Source: Oscillospiraceae bacterium | GTDB lineage: Bacteria > Bacillota > Clostridia > Oscillospirales > Acutalibacteraceae | Assembly (NCBI GenBank): GCA_031268405.1 | Contig: JAIRXF010000012.1 | Location: forward strand, 1-64,000 | Direction: 5' to 3' | DNA length: 64,000 nt | Shown here: positions 1 to 9,115 of the stretch, in pieces | Layout of the letters: the number at the start of each line of letters is the position of its first letter | Numbering within the stretch: position 1 is the stretch's first letter | Translations under genes and position numbers: made by a program | The notes under the pieces: model-generated | Told to the model about the DNA's origin: nothing | The model's database searches: none | What the model saw: the letters and a program-made list of their open reading frames with translations, nothing else

Positions 1-480
1 ATGATTAAACGGCAAATTTGGTGGCTGTGCTATTTCGGCTTCTTTTTTGGGCTGTTCTTCTTTACGAACGTTTTCTTGTTTTTGTGGCGCATTTTCAGGC
101 CTTGCAGTCTGAGAGGAGTTTGCTTTATTTTTTGATTGCATATGTACTCCGGTTCCAACTACTGCTAACGCACCGGCGCCAACTAAGCCAATTATTTTGG
201 CCATTGACGGTGTAATTGATCTGCCTCCAGAGATTATTACTAGTTCTCTTTCGGTGAGGTTTCCTTGTTCTTCTCTTATCCCGTGTTCAATGTATTCTTC
301 TAGAGTAAAGTTATAACCTCTACTTCTCGCAAGGGGGATTAGATCTCGATTTATGAAGTTATAAGTGTCTTTTACGCCTAGGATACCTGAGGGGTAATTG
401 CTTCTTAGAAATCTAACTTCGCTTCTTAACTCAGGGTCAGTATTTAAAGTTATATAAAAGTCTTCCATATCACTTCTCAT
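1..480 (-). CDS. Nif11-leader-like domain protein with transmembrane segment (3' end beyond window)
   Basis: The reading frame opens with ATG at 480 and runs off the window edge, giving 160 codons without a stop. An AAGGAG site lies 11 bases upstream. Residues 1 to about 86 look like a Nif11-type RiPP leader: an early acidic stretch with 'DPELRSEV', then 'GYNFTLEEY', then 'NLTERELVIISGG' ending in a double glycine. After the ISGG comes one hydrophobic segment (about residues 92-110, rich in Gly, Ala and Val) and then a Pro/Gln/Lys/Glu-rich hydrophilic stretch. Nif11 leaders normally direct modification and double-Gly cleavage of a short core peptide; a membrane anchor right after the GG is unusual. 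A terminator separates it from the genes upstream, so it is probably a single transcription unit. The family assignment is by motif pattern only, and the function of the part after the GG is unknown. Confidence 0.6.
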   Translation of the reverse strand, partial: MRSDMEDFYITLNTDPELRSEVRFLRSNYPSGILGVKDTYNFINRDLIPLARSRGYNFTLEEYIEHGIREEQGNLTERELVIISGGRSITPSMAKIIGLVGAGALAVVGTGVHMQSKNKANSSQTARPENAPQKQENVRKEEQPKKEAEIAQPPNLPFNH

Positions 481-610
481 ATGGTTTGTTTCTCCTTTTC
501 ATTGGTTTGTTTAAATTTTATATATACGCCCCTAATTTATTTGGGTGTACGCTGGTATTGTTTCCCGAGATGATTTATTTATGTGCTTGATTTTTGAGGA
601 TTAAACAAAA

Positions 611-636
611 AACAAGCACCTTATAAAGTACTTGTT
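611..636 (-). terminator. Probable Rho-independent terminator of pduL-udg
   Basis: Inverted repeat with arms AACAAGCAC and GTACTTGTT (one mismatch) around an 8-nt loop. Read on the minus strand it is followed by a T-rich run (TTTTTTGTTT). It lies about 115 bases past the udg stop and ahead of the Nif11-like gene. Confidence 0.55.
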
Positions 637-749
637 GAACATTGGTTTGAAAAAACAAATTTTTGGATTGTCGGAAGTAATATCACATAAATTTTAGATT
701 CTCAAAAACTTTAACAAGTTTATAAAGTTAAATCTTCGAAATCTTAAAA

Positions 750-1325
750 TTAAACTTTAGAATTCATGGTCATATTTTCAATTTTTTCTTTAATTTTTAA
801 AAAATCTTCAAAAGCCGCCGGCTTATTTTGAGGGCTTCTAAGAAGCGCTGACGGATGAAATGTAGCCATAAAAAAAATGTTGCCTTTTTTATAAAGAATT
901 CCATGTTCTTTTGTAATTTTAAAATCATTTTTAATAATTCTTCTGGCAGCCACTCGGCCCAAACACACCACGAGTCGAGGCCTTATTAGCAAAATTTGAT
1001 TTCTTAACCAATCAATACACGCTTCTTGTTCGGTATCGAATGGATCTCTATTTTTTGGCGGTCTGCATTTTACAATATTGGCTATATAAATATTTTTTTC
1101 CCTACTAAGATCCACATACTCAAGCATTTTATCTAGAAGTTTTCCCGCTCTTCCAACAAAAGGCTCCCCCGTAAGATCTTCCTTCTCCCCCGGACCTTCA
1201 CCCACAAACATTATTTGAGACTCTTCATTTCCAACCCCCAAAACTACATTTTTGCGGGTTTTGCAAAGCTCGCATTTAGTACAATTTAAACAATGTATTT
1301 GGAGTTCCTTCAAAGATTTGTACAT
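750..1325 (-). CDS. Type 4 (Fe-S) uracil-DNA glycosylase
   Basis: Removes uracil from DNA as the first step of base excision repair. The 191-residue protein has the family 4 Fe-S pattern: Cys15 and Cys18 near the N-terminus with Cys87 and Cys103 further on, matching the four cluster ligands of thermophilic UDGs. It also has the active-site segment GEGPGEKED (43-50), 'KCRPPKNRDP' (86-95) and the C-terminal 'FHPSALLR' loop. The frame stays open upstream to 1469, overlapping pduL, but the ATG at 1325 has a GAGGT ribosome site 7 bases upstream and gives the normal family length. It starts 19 bases after the pduL stop, so the two are very likely co-transcribed. A functional link to PduL is not obvious. 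Confidence 0.9.
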   Translation of the reverse strand: MYKSLKELQIHCLNCTKCELCKTRKNVVLGVGNEESQIMFVGEGPGEKEDLTGEPFVGRAGKLLDKMLEYVDLSREKNIYIANIVKCRPPKNRDPFDTEQEACIDWLRNQILLIRPRLVVCLGRVAARRIIKNDFKITKEHGILYKKGNIFFMATFHPSALLRSPQNKPAAFEDFLKIKEKIENMTMNSKV

Positions 1326-1344
1326 GTTAAACCTCTTTCTTAAA

Positions 1345-1926
1345 TCAAATCCATTCGGTTCCACTAATCTCACAAAGGGTATTGCTTTCGATGCCAGCTG
1401 CATTTGCTTCGTCTGTATCAATGTGAACTGCATCTGTAAAGTATTCTTCAATTCTAACAACCGCATCAAGAAAAATAAGAGATCTTTCTTTTGAATTTAT
1501 TCTCACCAACAAATTTTGAGAGTTTTTAAAATTATTGTTTCTAGCACTTTCTGGCGATAAATGCACGTGCCTTTTGGGTATTATCAATCCTTTTTTAATT
1601 TCTATCTGCCCGCAAGGTCCGGTAATCTTGCAGCCAGGAGTATCATCCAAGAATCCAGACTCCCTCACCGGAACTTTAACTCCAAGTTTAAAAGAATCAG
1701 TTAAAGAAATTTCAATTTGAGTATCTTTTCGAAAAGGTCCAAGAATCGAAACATCCTTTATAACAGACTTCGTTCCAATCAAATCAATCTTTTTATCACT
1801 CAAAAACTGCCCTTTTTGAGAAAGATTTCTTTTAACACCCAAACTTGCATCGCTACCAAAAAGCTTTTTAAAATCCGCCTCAGACAAATGAATATGTCTC
1901 GCAGAAACTTCAACTAAAATCTTCAT
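1345..1926 (-). CDS. pduL: Phosphate propanoyltransferase, PduL type
   Basis: Interconverts acyl-CoA and acyl phosphate (propanoyl or acetyl), the partner reaction of an acetate/propionate kinase. Two PduL domains are visible: an N-terminal one with 'ARHIHLS' and a C-terminal one with 'KRHVHLSPE'; the His residues are the expected zinc ligands. At 193 residues it is close to the usual family length. The ATG at 1926 was chosen because AGAGGAG sits 7 bases upstream; an ATG six codons earlier lacks a ribosome site. No microcompartment shell genes or acetate kinase are in the window, so a general role as phosphotransacetylase in fermentation is more likely than a compartment enzyme. This is inference from context. 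Confidence 0.88.
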   Translation of the reverse strand: MKILVEVSARHIHLSEADFKKLFGSDASLGVKRNLSQKGQFLSDKKIDLIGTKSVIKDVSILGPFRKDTQIEISLTDSFKLGVKVPVRESGFLDDTPGCKITGPCGQIEIKKGLIIPKRHVHLSPESARNNNFKNSQNLLVRINSKERSLIFLDAVVRIEEYFTDAVHIDTDEANAAGIESNTLCEISGTEWI

Positions 1927-2190
1927 TGCAAAACTCCTCTGCAATCAACAGTAAAATTTATATTTCCAATACAACAACTAAAATCTATAAAATAAAATCA
2001 AATTTTAAATAAATCTATGTACAGCCGGACGAATTTAAAAATACCCAACTATTCCTTTTGGATTTTTTATTGTTCAAAACTCAATTTGAAATGGTGTTTT
2101 AAAATTATTGTTAAACCCCAACGTTGTAAGATCATATAACTAAAATACAAAAATCTCGGATAATAATCAAGATTAGCGGATTTTCAAGAA

Positions 2191-3447
2191 CTATCGATCG
2201 GCAGAGGCGCGAGAAAATTTAGGATTGTCTTTTACGGAATCTTCATAAATAAATTTCGCGAACTTATAGGCAACTTCGTTTTTATTTCGTAAAATGAGAA
2301 CAGACATATCACGCCTAAAATCATCAAAATAATCGGATCTTTCTGGTAAACAATAGCTTAATGTTTCATAGTCTTTGAATTTATAAAATCTCAAAATGAG
2401 TGTCATAATCTCGTCTTTTGTAAAATTAGTTTTTAATTTGGGTCCAACCCCAGAGATAAAAATTGTTAATTCTTTTAAATCCATCGTTTTGAGTTTATCT
2501 TTAAAATCTTGTAAAAAAATTCGTTGGCGAATTGCTCGTGCAAAATCATCAGTCCTCCTTTCTTTTGTTATCGGATCCTCTTTGGGTAAACTTCTATTTC
2601 TAACATGACAAAGAGCTTGTTTTCCGGTTAAACGTTTCACACCTTCCGAAACAGCTATGAGATTTTTGTCTCTTGAAAACTTGTTAATATACTTACATTC
2701 CTCCGCTGTTAAAAAAATTTCTATCCCGTCAAAACATTTATCTATCGCATAAATAAATGCCTCAAAATCAATCACGAAAACTCTGTCTATTTTTACATGA
2801 AAATTCTCCTCCAAAGTCCTCACAGCTAATTTATAGCCACCATAGGAAAATGCATGCACAATTTTATCCTCTGAACCCGCATTCTTACCGCCCGAACTCG
2901 CAATTTTGACCCAAATATCTCTTAAAACAGAGCACATTTTGATCTTTTTATGCCTCTCGTCAATAGATAAAATAATTATAGAATCACTTCTTCCATTTTC
3001 TCCCTTCCCATGGCCATCCAGGCCAAAAATCGCAATATTAAGTACCATTGGATCTCTTAATAACGAGGTGTTATCCCCTTTAACTATGGGTCCAATGTCT
3101 GTCTCTTGTTCGCTCTCTTTGTTATCATCTTGCTTCCAATTTTCGTCATTCGAATCATACTCCACTGAATCCAACACAAAACATGTATAAATCAATACAG
3201 CTCCACAGACAATAGAGGACAATGAAAACAACAAAGAAATTACTGCTATTACAAGTTTTTTTGTTTCTTCACGAATTCTCGGCGAATCTGTATTTGTTTT
3301 TTGGGGACTTTTTCTGCGCTTTTTCTTTGACAATTTTTTGTCTGGCTTGTCGGTATCTGTATCTAAAAAATTAGAGAAAATATCATCATATTTACCATCA
3401 TAATAATTGTTTTTATCTTTTTCTTCGTCATAATTCAAAAAATACAT
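2191..3447 (-). CDS. LytR-CpsA-Psr (LCP) family cell-wall ligase
   Basis: LCP proteins transfer undecaprenyl-linked glycopolymers such as teichoic acids to peptidoglycan outside the membrane. The 418-residue protein has a cytoplasmic N-terminal tail rich in Asp and Lys (1-62), one transmembrane helix (about 65-91), an acidic linker and then the LCP domain. LCP hallmarks visible are 'IAIFGLDGHG', 'GRSDSIIILSID', 'SVLRDIWV' and a late 'CHVRNRSLPKEDP' block that carries the pyrophosphate-binding Arg residues. The start is ATG at 3447 just after GGAAGGGA. It sits alone between pduL and clpE with gaps on both sides. The polymer substrate cannot be told from the sequence. Confidence 0.88.
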   Translation of the reverse strand: MYFLNYDEEKDKNNYYDGKYDDIFSNFLDTDTDKPDKKLSKKKRRKSPQKTNTDSPRIREETKKLVIAVISLLFSLSSIVCGAVLIYTCFVLDSVEYDSNDENWKQDDNKESEQETDIGPIVKGDNTSLLRDPMVLNIAIFGLDGHGKGENGRSDSIIILSIDERHKKIKMCSVLRDIWVKIASSGGKNAGSEDKIVHAFSYGGYKLAVRTLEENFHVKIDRVFVIDFEAFIYAIDKCFDGIEIFLTAEECKYINKFSRDKNLIAVSEGVKRLTGKQALCHVRNRSLPKEDPITKERRTDDFARAIRQRIFLQDFKDKLKTMDLKELTIFISGVGPKLKTNFTKDEIMTLILRFYKFKDYETLSYCLPERSDYFDDFRRDMSVLILRNKNEVAYKFAKFIYEDSVKDNPKFSRASADR

Positions 3448-3601
3448 TCCCTTCCGATAAGATCACTCGCAATTTCATTGAAGCATTAAAACGAACAATA
3501 TACAAATATCTTTCATTTCATTATTCAAAAATCACATATTCAATTGAGCTACCGTCCCCCATCTTTATAATGCCTTATCTCAAGTATAACCCATATTTGA
3601 T

Positions 3602-5902
3602 TTAACTGAAAACAAAATCGATAGAATCTTCATCCTCCGAAATTTTTGCAAAAATATTTTTAACCTTTTCTTGCGTCTCTATAATTATGTTTGCAATTTT
3701 GTCCTCAATTTCTTTTCTTATCAGATTTCTCAACTCACGTGCTCCACTCTTTTTTCCTACGGATTTCTTCGATAAATATTTTAAAATCTTATCATCGTAG
3801 TCAAAAATCAATTCCCTTTCTTTAAGTGACTTCACATAATCATCAATCATAATTCGGGCAATTTTTTCAAAATCAGATAAACAAAGCTCATTAAACACTA
3901 TCACATCGTCAATTCTTCCCAAAAATTCTGGTCTTAAAAATTCTCGCAGTGACTCCATAACTTTATTTTTTGTGACTTGATAATGGTTTTTTTCAAAACC
4001 CAAAGCCCCTTCTTTTTTCTCGCTACCAGCATTAGAGGTCATGATAATAATTGTATTTTCAAAATTCACAAGACGTCCGTGCGAATCGGTTATTCTTCCC
4101 TCATCCAAAATTTGAAGTAAAATATTCATAACATCGGGGTGAGCTTTTTCTATCTCGTCTAAAAGCAGTATGGAATAAGGTTGACGTCTAACTTTTTCCG
4201 TTAATTGTCCCGCTTCGTCGTATCCCACGTATCCCGGGGGAGAGCCAACCATACGAGACACCGAGTGTTTTTCCATAAATTCTGACATATCAAGACGAAT
4301 TAATTTGCCGGAAGAATCAAACAACTCATTAAGTAAAACTTTAACAAGAGCTGTTTTACCAACTCCAGTTGAACCTGCAAATATAAAAGAAGAAGGACGC
4401 GCTTTTGAAGCAACTTTTACTCTGTTTCGTCTAATGGAATCCGCTATAGCCTTAATTCCTTCTTGCTGTCCTATAATTTTTTCTCCCAATCTATCTTCAA
4501 GATTTGCAAATTTGGCGAGTTCATTTTTCTGTATTTTCGAGGAATTTATTCCAGTCCAAAGTTCAACGACCTCGGTCACATTTTCATGTGTAACGTGAGG
4601 AAGAAAATTTGGATCTGATAAAATCTCAGTGCTTTCTTTTTCCAAGCGAGCAATCTCGCAATTAATCTTTGCAAGATCTTCGTAATGGGATTCATTGTTT
4701 TTGGTGTTTTCAACTTCTTCCATAAAAGTCTTTTTGCTGGCTTTAAATTTTTCAAGTTCTATTTTTATTTCTTCTAATTTAGAGGCCGATTCATTTTTCA
4801 AAGAAGTCAAAGTGCAAGATTCATCCAACAGATCTATTGCCTTATCTGGCAAAAAACGATCCGCTATATATCTTTGGGAAAGTTTAACAATATCCTTCAC
4901 AATATCGCTATCAACAACAACATTGTGGAATTTTTCGTAATAAGATTTTATCCCCATTAAAATTTCAATAGTATTTTCAACTGAAGGTTCTTTTACAATA
5001 ATTGGTTGAAAACGCCTTTCCAGAGCTGAATCTTTTTCGATGTATTTTCTGTACTCCTTGAACGTGGTTGCTCCAATTACTTGAACTCGCCCCCTGGAAA
5101 GTGCTGGTTTTAAAATATTTGCAGCATTCATAGGAGAACCACTGCCATCAGAATCACAAGAACCTATAAGATTGTGAATTTCATCAATTACTAAAATTAT
5201 ATCCTGAAGACTTTCTATTTCTTCGACAAGACCTTTAACTCGACTCTCGAATTGGCCCCTGAATTGAGTGCCGGCAACAAGAGCAGTCAAATCTAGAAGA
5301 TAAACCTCTTTATTCTTCATTTTTATATGAATATTCCCCTGAGCTATACGCATGGCGAGACATTCAGCAATGGCCGTTTTCCCAACACCAGGCTCACCTA
5401 TTAAGCAGGGATTATTTTTTGTTCTTCTGCAAAGAATTTGAATAACTCTGTTTAATTCGTCCTCTCTTTTTAAAACCGCATCAATCTCAAAGCTCCTAGC
5501 TTTCTCGGTTAAATTTTGACAATAAGCATTAAGATATTTTTTTTTAGAATTTTTCTTACCCTTTTTTTGGCCGATTTCTTTTTGCGAAAAAACATTAAAA
5601 CCAGGAGGAAAAACTTGCGGCAAAAATGAAATTGGAAGAGCAGAAGAACACTCTCCAACAGAATCTTGAACGTCGGTTGTTTGCGCATCCATACCGGTCG
5701 AAGAAGGAATTAACCCCGTTAACTGTTCCATGGCTTCATTCATATCGCTTTCTGAGAAACCCATTTTTTCCATCATTTCATCAACCGGTTTTATGCCCAT
5801 ATTTCTTGCGCAAACCAAGCAAAGTCCCTGAGCTGTAGAACTGCTCGAATTTTTAGCAACAAAAACAGTTGCTAAGCGTTTTTTGCAAAATGAACAAAGC
5901 AT
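3602..5902 (-). CDS. ClpE/ClpC-type AAA+ unfoldase with N-terminal zinc finger
   Basis: ATP-driven protein unfoldase that would feed ClpP or act as a disaggregase. The 766-residue protein starts with a treble-clef-like zinc finger (Cys3, Cys6, Cys28, Cys31) instead of Clp_N repeats, which is the ClpE layout. The first AAA+ module has Walker A GEPGVGKT (169-176) and Walker B ILVIDEIH (236-243). A middle coiled-coil domain spans roughly 370-430. The second module has GSTGVGKT (510-517), 'LLLDEIEKAH' and a Clp C-terminal domain. The ATG at 5902 has AAGGAG 6 bases upstream; the in-frame extension to 5929 has no such site. No ClpP is in the window. ClpC with a lost N-domain is the alternative name. 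Confidence 0.88.
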   Translation of the reverse strand: MLCSFCKKRLATVFVAKNSSSSTAQGLCLVCARNMGIKPVDEMMEKMGFSESDMNEAMEQLTGLIPSSTGMDAQTTDVQDSVGECSSALPISFLPQVFPPGFNVFSQKEIGQKKGKKNSKKKYLNAYCQNLTEKARSFEIDAVLKREDELNRVIQILCRRTKNNPCLIGEPGVGKTAIAECLAMRIAQGNIHIKMKNKEVYLLDLTALVAGTQFRGQFESRVKGLVEEIESLQDIILVIDEIHNLIGSCDSDGSGSPMNAANILKPALSRGRVQVIGATTFKEYRKYIEKDSALERRFQPIIVKEPSVENTIEILMGIKSYYEKFHNVVVDSDIVKDIVKLSQRYIADRFLPDKAIDLLDESCTLTSLKNESASKLEEIKIELEKFKASKKTFMEEVENTKNNESHYEDLAKINCEIARLEKESTEILSDPNFLPHVTHENVTEVVELWTGINSSKIQKNELAKFANLEDRLGEKIIGQQEGIKAIADSIRRNRVKVASKARPSSFIFAGSTGVGKTALVKVLLNELFDSSGKLIRLDMSEFMEKHSVSRMVGSPPGYVGYDEAGQLTEKVRRQPYSILLLDEIEKAHPDVMNILLQILDEGRITDSHGRLVNFENTIIIMTSNAGSEKKEGALGFEKNHYQVTKNKVMESLREFLRPEFLGRIDDVIVFNELCLSDFEKIARIMIDDYVKSLKERELIFDYDDKILKYLSKKSVGKKSGARELRNLIRKEIEDKIANIIIETQEKVKNIFAKISEDEDSIDFVFS

Positions 5903-5976
5903 AAAATTCTCCTTAAATTCAAAAACCAAAAAATTTACTGCATAGTAAATAAACTATTAAAATTTGAACTAAATCA

Positions 5977-6585
5977 TTAACTAGCCATACCAGTATTGTG
6001 CTCATCATTTGCATTATTAATCATAGCAAAAAACAAAATAAAATACTTAAAAAGTGCAAAAATCATCATAAGAGTTGTTATGGAAAAAAGCAAAACCGGC
6101 ACTATTGGTGAATAAATTCCCAAAAACGCCTTCATTATTATGATGACTATTGACGATATATAAAAAAATATCGTACTAATCTTGCCATACCATCTAGCAG
6201 GTAATGGCAGTATATTTCTTCGGATCAAAAATATGCCCGCTGCAATCATAGTAATATCTTTAATTAAAAGTATAACGACAAAAACAAAAATCTCGTTAAA
6301 TTTTAAGCCAATACAAACAATTGCAGCGAGAAGTGTCAGTTTATCTGCAACTGGATCAAGAACCCTCCCTAAATCTGTAATCTGGGAAAATTTTCTCGCG
6401 AGCATTCCATCTAAAAGATCACTGATGCCGGAAAGAACTAAAACAATCGCAACTCCCACATAATTTTCATCCAGAAAGAATTTAACACACGGTATAATCA
6501 AAAAAATTCTAAATAATGACACAACATTCGGCACATTAAGATTTTTTTTAACGATTTTGTAAAAATCTTTCGTCTTGAAAATCAT
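5977..6585 (-). CDS. pgsA: CDP-diacylglycerol-glycerol-3-phosphate 3-phosphatidyltransferase
   Basis: Membrane enzyme that makes phosphatidylglycerol phosphate from CDP-diacylglycerol and glycerol 3-phosphate. The 202-residue protein shows the complete CDP-alcohol phosphotransferase signature, with 'SDLLDGMLAR' followed eight residues later by 'GRVLDPVADK', giving all the conserved Asp, Gly and Arg positions. Several hydrophobic helices follow. The ATG at 6585 has AAGGAG 7 bases upstream, and an upstream Lys/Arg-rich in-frame extension was rejected. A PgsA-like cardiolipin synthase with the same fold is less likely given the sequence start 'NVPNVVSLFRI', which is typical of PgsA. Confidence 0.88.
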   Translation of the reverse strand: MIFKTKDFYKIVKKNLNVPNVVSLFRIFLIIPCVKFFLDENYVGVAIVLVLSGISDLLDGMLARKFSQITDLGRVLDPVADKLTLLAAIVCIGLKFNEIFVFVVILLIKDITMIAAGIFLIRRNILPLPARWYGKISTIFFYISSIVIIIMKAFLGIYSPIVPVLLFSITTLMMIFALFKYFILFFAMINNANDEHNTGMAS

Positions 6586-6725
6586 GCATTTTCTCCTTTT
6601 TCTTTTGCGTTTAAAGCACACTAATGCAAATTATAAATCAGACTTTATTAACGAAAAAAACAAGGCAATAAATCTCAATCAAACGCCAGAAATTTACAAA
6701 TCATGCTTGATTTTATCACATCAGT

Positions 6726-7925
6726 TTAAGCAAAATCAAGTACACTCGCCCTATTACTTTCAAGTATATACATACTTCTAGATGATCTCATATCAATTGT
6801 CTTTACGTTTGTTTCAAACGAAGACGAGTAAATATTTTTCCCATATTTAGAATATACATTTAGCTTTTCACCCCCCAATAAAGCTATTGTACCATTGTTA
6901 TTATACGATAATGCAGTAGCGTTTAATTCTGTCTGTGTTATTGTTTGATTTTTGCCGTCACCATTTATAGAAACAATATCGCATTGCGCAAAATCTGCTC
7001 TTGTAGATAAAGACAAAACGGCGCCATTTTGAGGGTTTATATCAAAAGCAGTTAGGGGTCTTTGGTCATATTGATAACTCTCTTGCTTGTTTTGAAAAAC
7101 TCGAATTACAGATGTTAAATTATCTCCAATCGCAACTACATTTGAATTGTTTAAAAAGGCAAGGTCTAAAAACAGTACATCTTGATACTCAACTTTGGTT
7201 TTTAATTTTCCAAACTCAGCATCAAAAACATAAATTAAAGATTTAAGCGCACCTTCTTGCGCCAATAATCCAGAAACAGCCACTAATTTCCCATCTTTGC
7301 TCAACGAAACATTGTTTAAAAAACAATCGGAAAAACAATGCTTGAAAATCTCTTTTGAATCTTCAGAAAAAACCATAAGATCAGAAAGATAATCTTTGGA
7401 TTCAGTCGCAAAAACGTAATTTCCGTTGTCACTGATATTTCCACATATTATATTTTCTAAAAAACTGCTAGCCAGAATGCTTTTGTTTCTAGATTCTATT
7501 TTAAAACTACTGCCACTAAGATCATATATAAGCGCCCTATTTTTACTACACTTTAGAATGGGACGAGTAAAACCGTGTGGTCGATCAAAAATCTTTTTTG
7601 CATTAGTATTAAAACAAATAAAAGAAGTATCACTGACCATTATTAAATCTCGACCAAAAGTTTTAAAATTTTTGCAATCAACTTTGTTTCCGTTTGCCTC
7701 TATAGGAAATCCGCCACCAAAACCAAAACTCAGCACAGCATCTTGTATAGAATCTACTATTTTCTTTGGATGAAAACTTTCAATTTTAGGAACAAGAAAC
7801 ACACACAACAAACAAAACACAAAAATCGTGCTCATTTTTTTTAATTTAACAGAATTGTATGAAAAAAATCTTTTTACTCCCCATTTAGCATAATATTTAC
7901 TAAGATTTTTTAAAATTACTTTCAT
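6726..7925 (-). CDS. Membrane-anchored beta-propeller-like protein (resembles DUF5711)
   Basis: The 399-residue protein has a basic N-terminus, one transmembrane helix at about 32-48 (hydrophobic, ending 'FLVPKIES') and a long exported domain. That domain is made of repeating beta-strand patterns such as 'SLSKDGKLVAVSG', 'AFLNNSNVVAIG' and 'SYNNNGTIALLG', typical of WD40 or YncE-like propellers, and has no obvious catalytic residues. It resembles the clostridial DUF5711 family, which also has one N-terminal helix before a propeller. I chose the ATG at 7925, near a GGAGG, though the spacing is long (13 bases). It is 49 bases downstream of truA and probably co-transcribed with it. Function unknown. 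Confidence 0.7.
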   Translation of the reverse strand: MKVILKNLSKYYAKWGVKRFFSYNSVKLKKMSTIFVFCLLCVFLVPKIESFHPKKIVDSIQDAVLSFGFGGGFPIEANGNKVDCKNFKTFGRDLIMVSDTSFICFNTNAKKIFDRPHGFTRPILKCSKNRALIYDLSGSSFKIESRNKSILASSFLENIICGNISDNGNYVFATESKDYLSDLMVFSEDSKEIFKHCFSDCFLNNVSLSKDGKLVAVSGLLAQEGALKSLIYVFDAEFGKLKTKVEYQDVLFLDLAFLNNSNVVAIGDNLTSVIRVFQNKQESYQYDQRPLTAFDINPQNGAVLSLSTRADFAQCDIVSINGDGKNQTITQTELNATALSYNNNGTIALLGGEKLNVYSKYGKNIYSSSFETNVKTIDMRSSRSMYILESNRASVLDFA

Positions 7926-7974
7926 TTTGAGGAATAACACCTCCGACGGGATTTTATTACCGTTTCTAACAAAT

Positions 7975-8712
7975 TTAATAGAAAACTTTGTTGAGATAAA
8001 GCCCACAAGATTTCACAGTAGGCCCCGCCAATTTCCTGTCTTTAGCGTTTAATATGTCTTTAATTTCATGAGGCTTTAACGCGCCCCTTGAAACCCCAAG
8101 TAACGTCCCAACCATTATCCTCACCATATTGTAAAGAAAACCATCTGCCTCTACCATCATTGTAATGATGAATTTATCTTTTGTTACCAAAAACTTCTTT
8201 ATTGTACGTCTAAAATCGCCCTTTTGCCTTGAATCTAGTGTGCAAAACGAAGTAAAATCATGCGTACCCACGAAAAAAGACGCCGCCCTTTGAAGATCTT
8301 CAATATCGATTCGATGCCAATAATGAAGAGCATATCCATCCCAAAAAGGATCTTTCACGCGAGAATTCAAAATTTTATACGTATACTCTTTGCCCACACA
8401 AGAATATCTGGCATGAAAATTAATCGGGACCTCAAAACAATCAAAAACAGCCATATCGCTGGGCAAAATACGATTAAGAGCCATCATTAAACCCTGGGGA
8501 GAAATTCTGTGATTTAAAAATACATTTACACAAAATTCCTTGGCATGAACCCCCGCATCTGTGCGACTACAGGCTTTTATATCGCAATTGCATTTGATTA
8601 TTTCTTTAAGGGATTTTTGAAAAACTTCCTGTACACTTAATGAATTTTTTTGAATTTGCCAACCGTGATAATTTTTCCCGTCAAAACGAAGTTTTAAAAG
8701 TAAATTTCTCAT
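7975..8712 (-). CDS. truA: tRNA pseudouridine(38-40) synthase
   Basis: Converts uridines 38-40 in the anticodon stem-loop of many tRNAs to pseudouridine. The 245-residue protein begins with the family motif 'FDGKNYHGWQIQ' and has the catalytic Asp in 'ACSRTDAGVHA', followed by the later TruA blocks 'DFTSFC' and 'DGFLYNMVRIMVGTLL'. The length is normal. The ATG at 8712 has only a distant AAGGGG. A good minus-strand promoter lies about 155 bases upstream. The beta-propeller protein gene follows after 49 bases. Confidence 0.93.
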   Translation of the reverse strand: MRNLLLKLRFDGKNYHGWQIQKNSLSVQEVFQKSLKEIIKCNCDIKACSRTDAGVHAKEFCVNVFLNHRISPQGLMMALNRILPSDMAVFDCFEVPINFHARYSCVGKEYTYKILNSRVKDPFWDGYALHYWHRIDIEDLQRAASFFVGTHDFTSFCTLDSRQKGDFRRTIKKFLVTKDKFIITMMVEADGFLYNMVRIMVGTLLGVSRGALKPHEIKDILNAKDRKLAGPTVKSCGLYLNKVFY

Positions 8713-8866
8713 TATCTAAACAAAAAGCCCCTTAAAGTTGATCTCAGATATGTAATTTATTCGCCATAAAATTACAGATGATTCAAAAATTCTTAATTAT
8801 TGCTTGAGGTTGGAACGGCTGCCACTAAATCTTCACTATTTTTATCGTTCATTGTTCGCTCTTTTT

Positions 8867-8896
8867 ATGTTAATCGCAACACCCTCTATTTGTCAA
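8867..8896 (-). promoter_or_regulatory. Predicted sigma-A promoter for truA
   Basis: On the minus strand a perfect TTGACA (8891-8896) stands 18 bases before TAACAT (8867-8872). Directly upstream of the -35 box is the palindrome ATGTGT-AA-ACACAT (8901-8914), placed where an activator or repressor could bind. The rest of the 8713-9115 gap shows nothing I can assign. Confidence 0.5.
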
Positions 8897-9115
8897 TGTT
8901 ATGTGTAAACACATCAATCTTAACGTGGTTTTAAAAAACAATAGATCTAAAAATAACTCTCGTGTTTTTTGAATTTGATTCTATACAAATTTTTCGCAGT
9001 TTAGATTTAATATCACTTATTTTTTAATGAAAATATATTCATCTGGATTTAAAAATAAATTAATACTAAAATTGTCTGTAAACCAACTGTTGAGAAGATG
9101 CTAAAGGAGAAGCAA

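Noticed and set aside
18..215. 65-residue plus-strand frame
   Set aside because: It is antisense to the Nif11-like gene, whose frame, motifs and ribosome site are convincing.
1326..1469. N-terminal extension of the uracil-DNA glycosylase
   Set aside because: It overlaps the 3' end of pduL, lacks family similarity, and the internal ATG at 1325 has a proper ribosome site.
1345..1926. Bacterial microcompartment locus around pduL
   Set aside because: No shell proteins, aldehyde dehydrogenase or signature enzyme are adjacent; the neighbours are udg and an LCP gene.
8793..8852. 19-residue minus-strand ORF just after the truA promoter
   Set aside because: It would start almost at the 5' end of the transcript with only a weak AGAGCGA site and has no recognisable features; too short to support.
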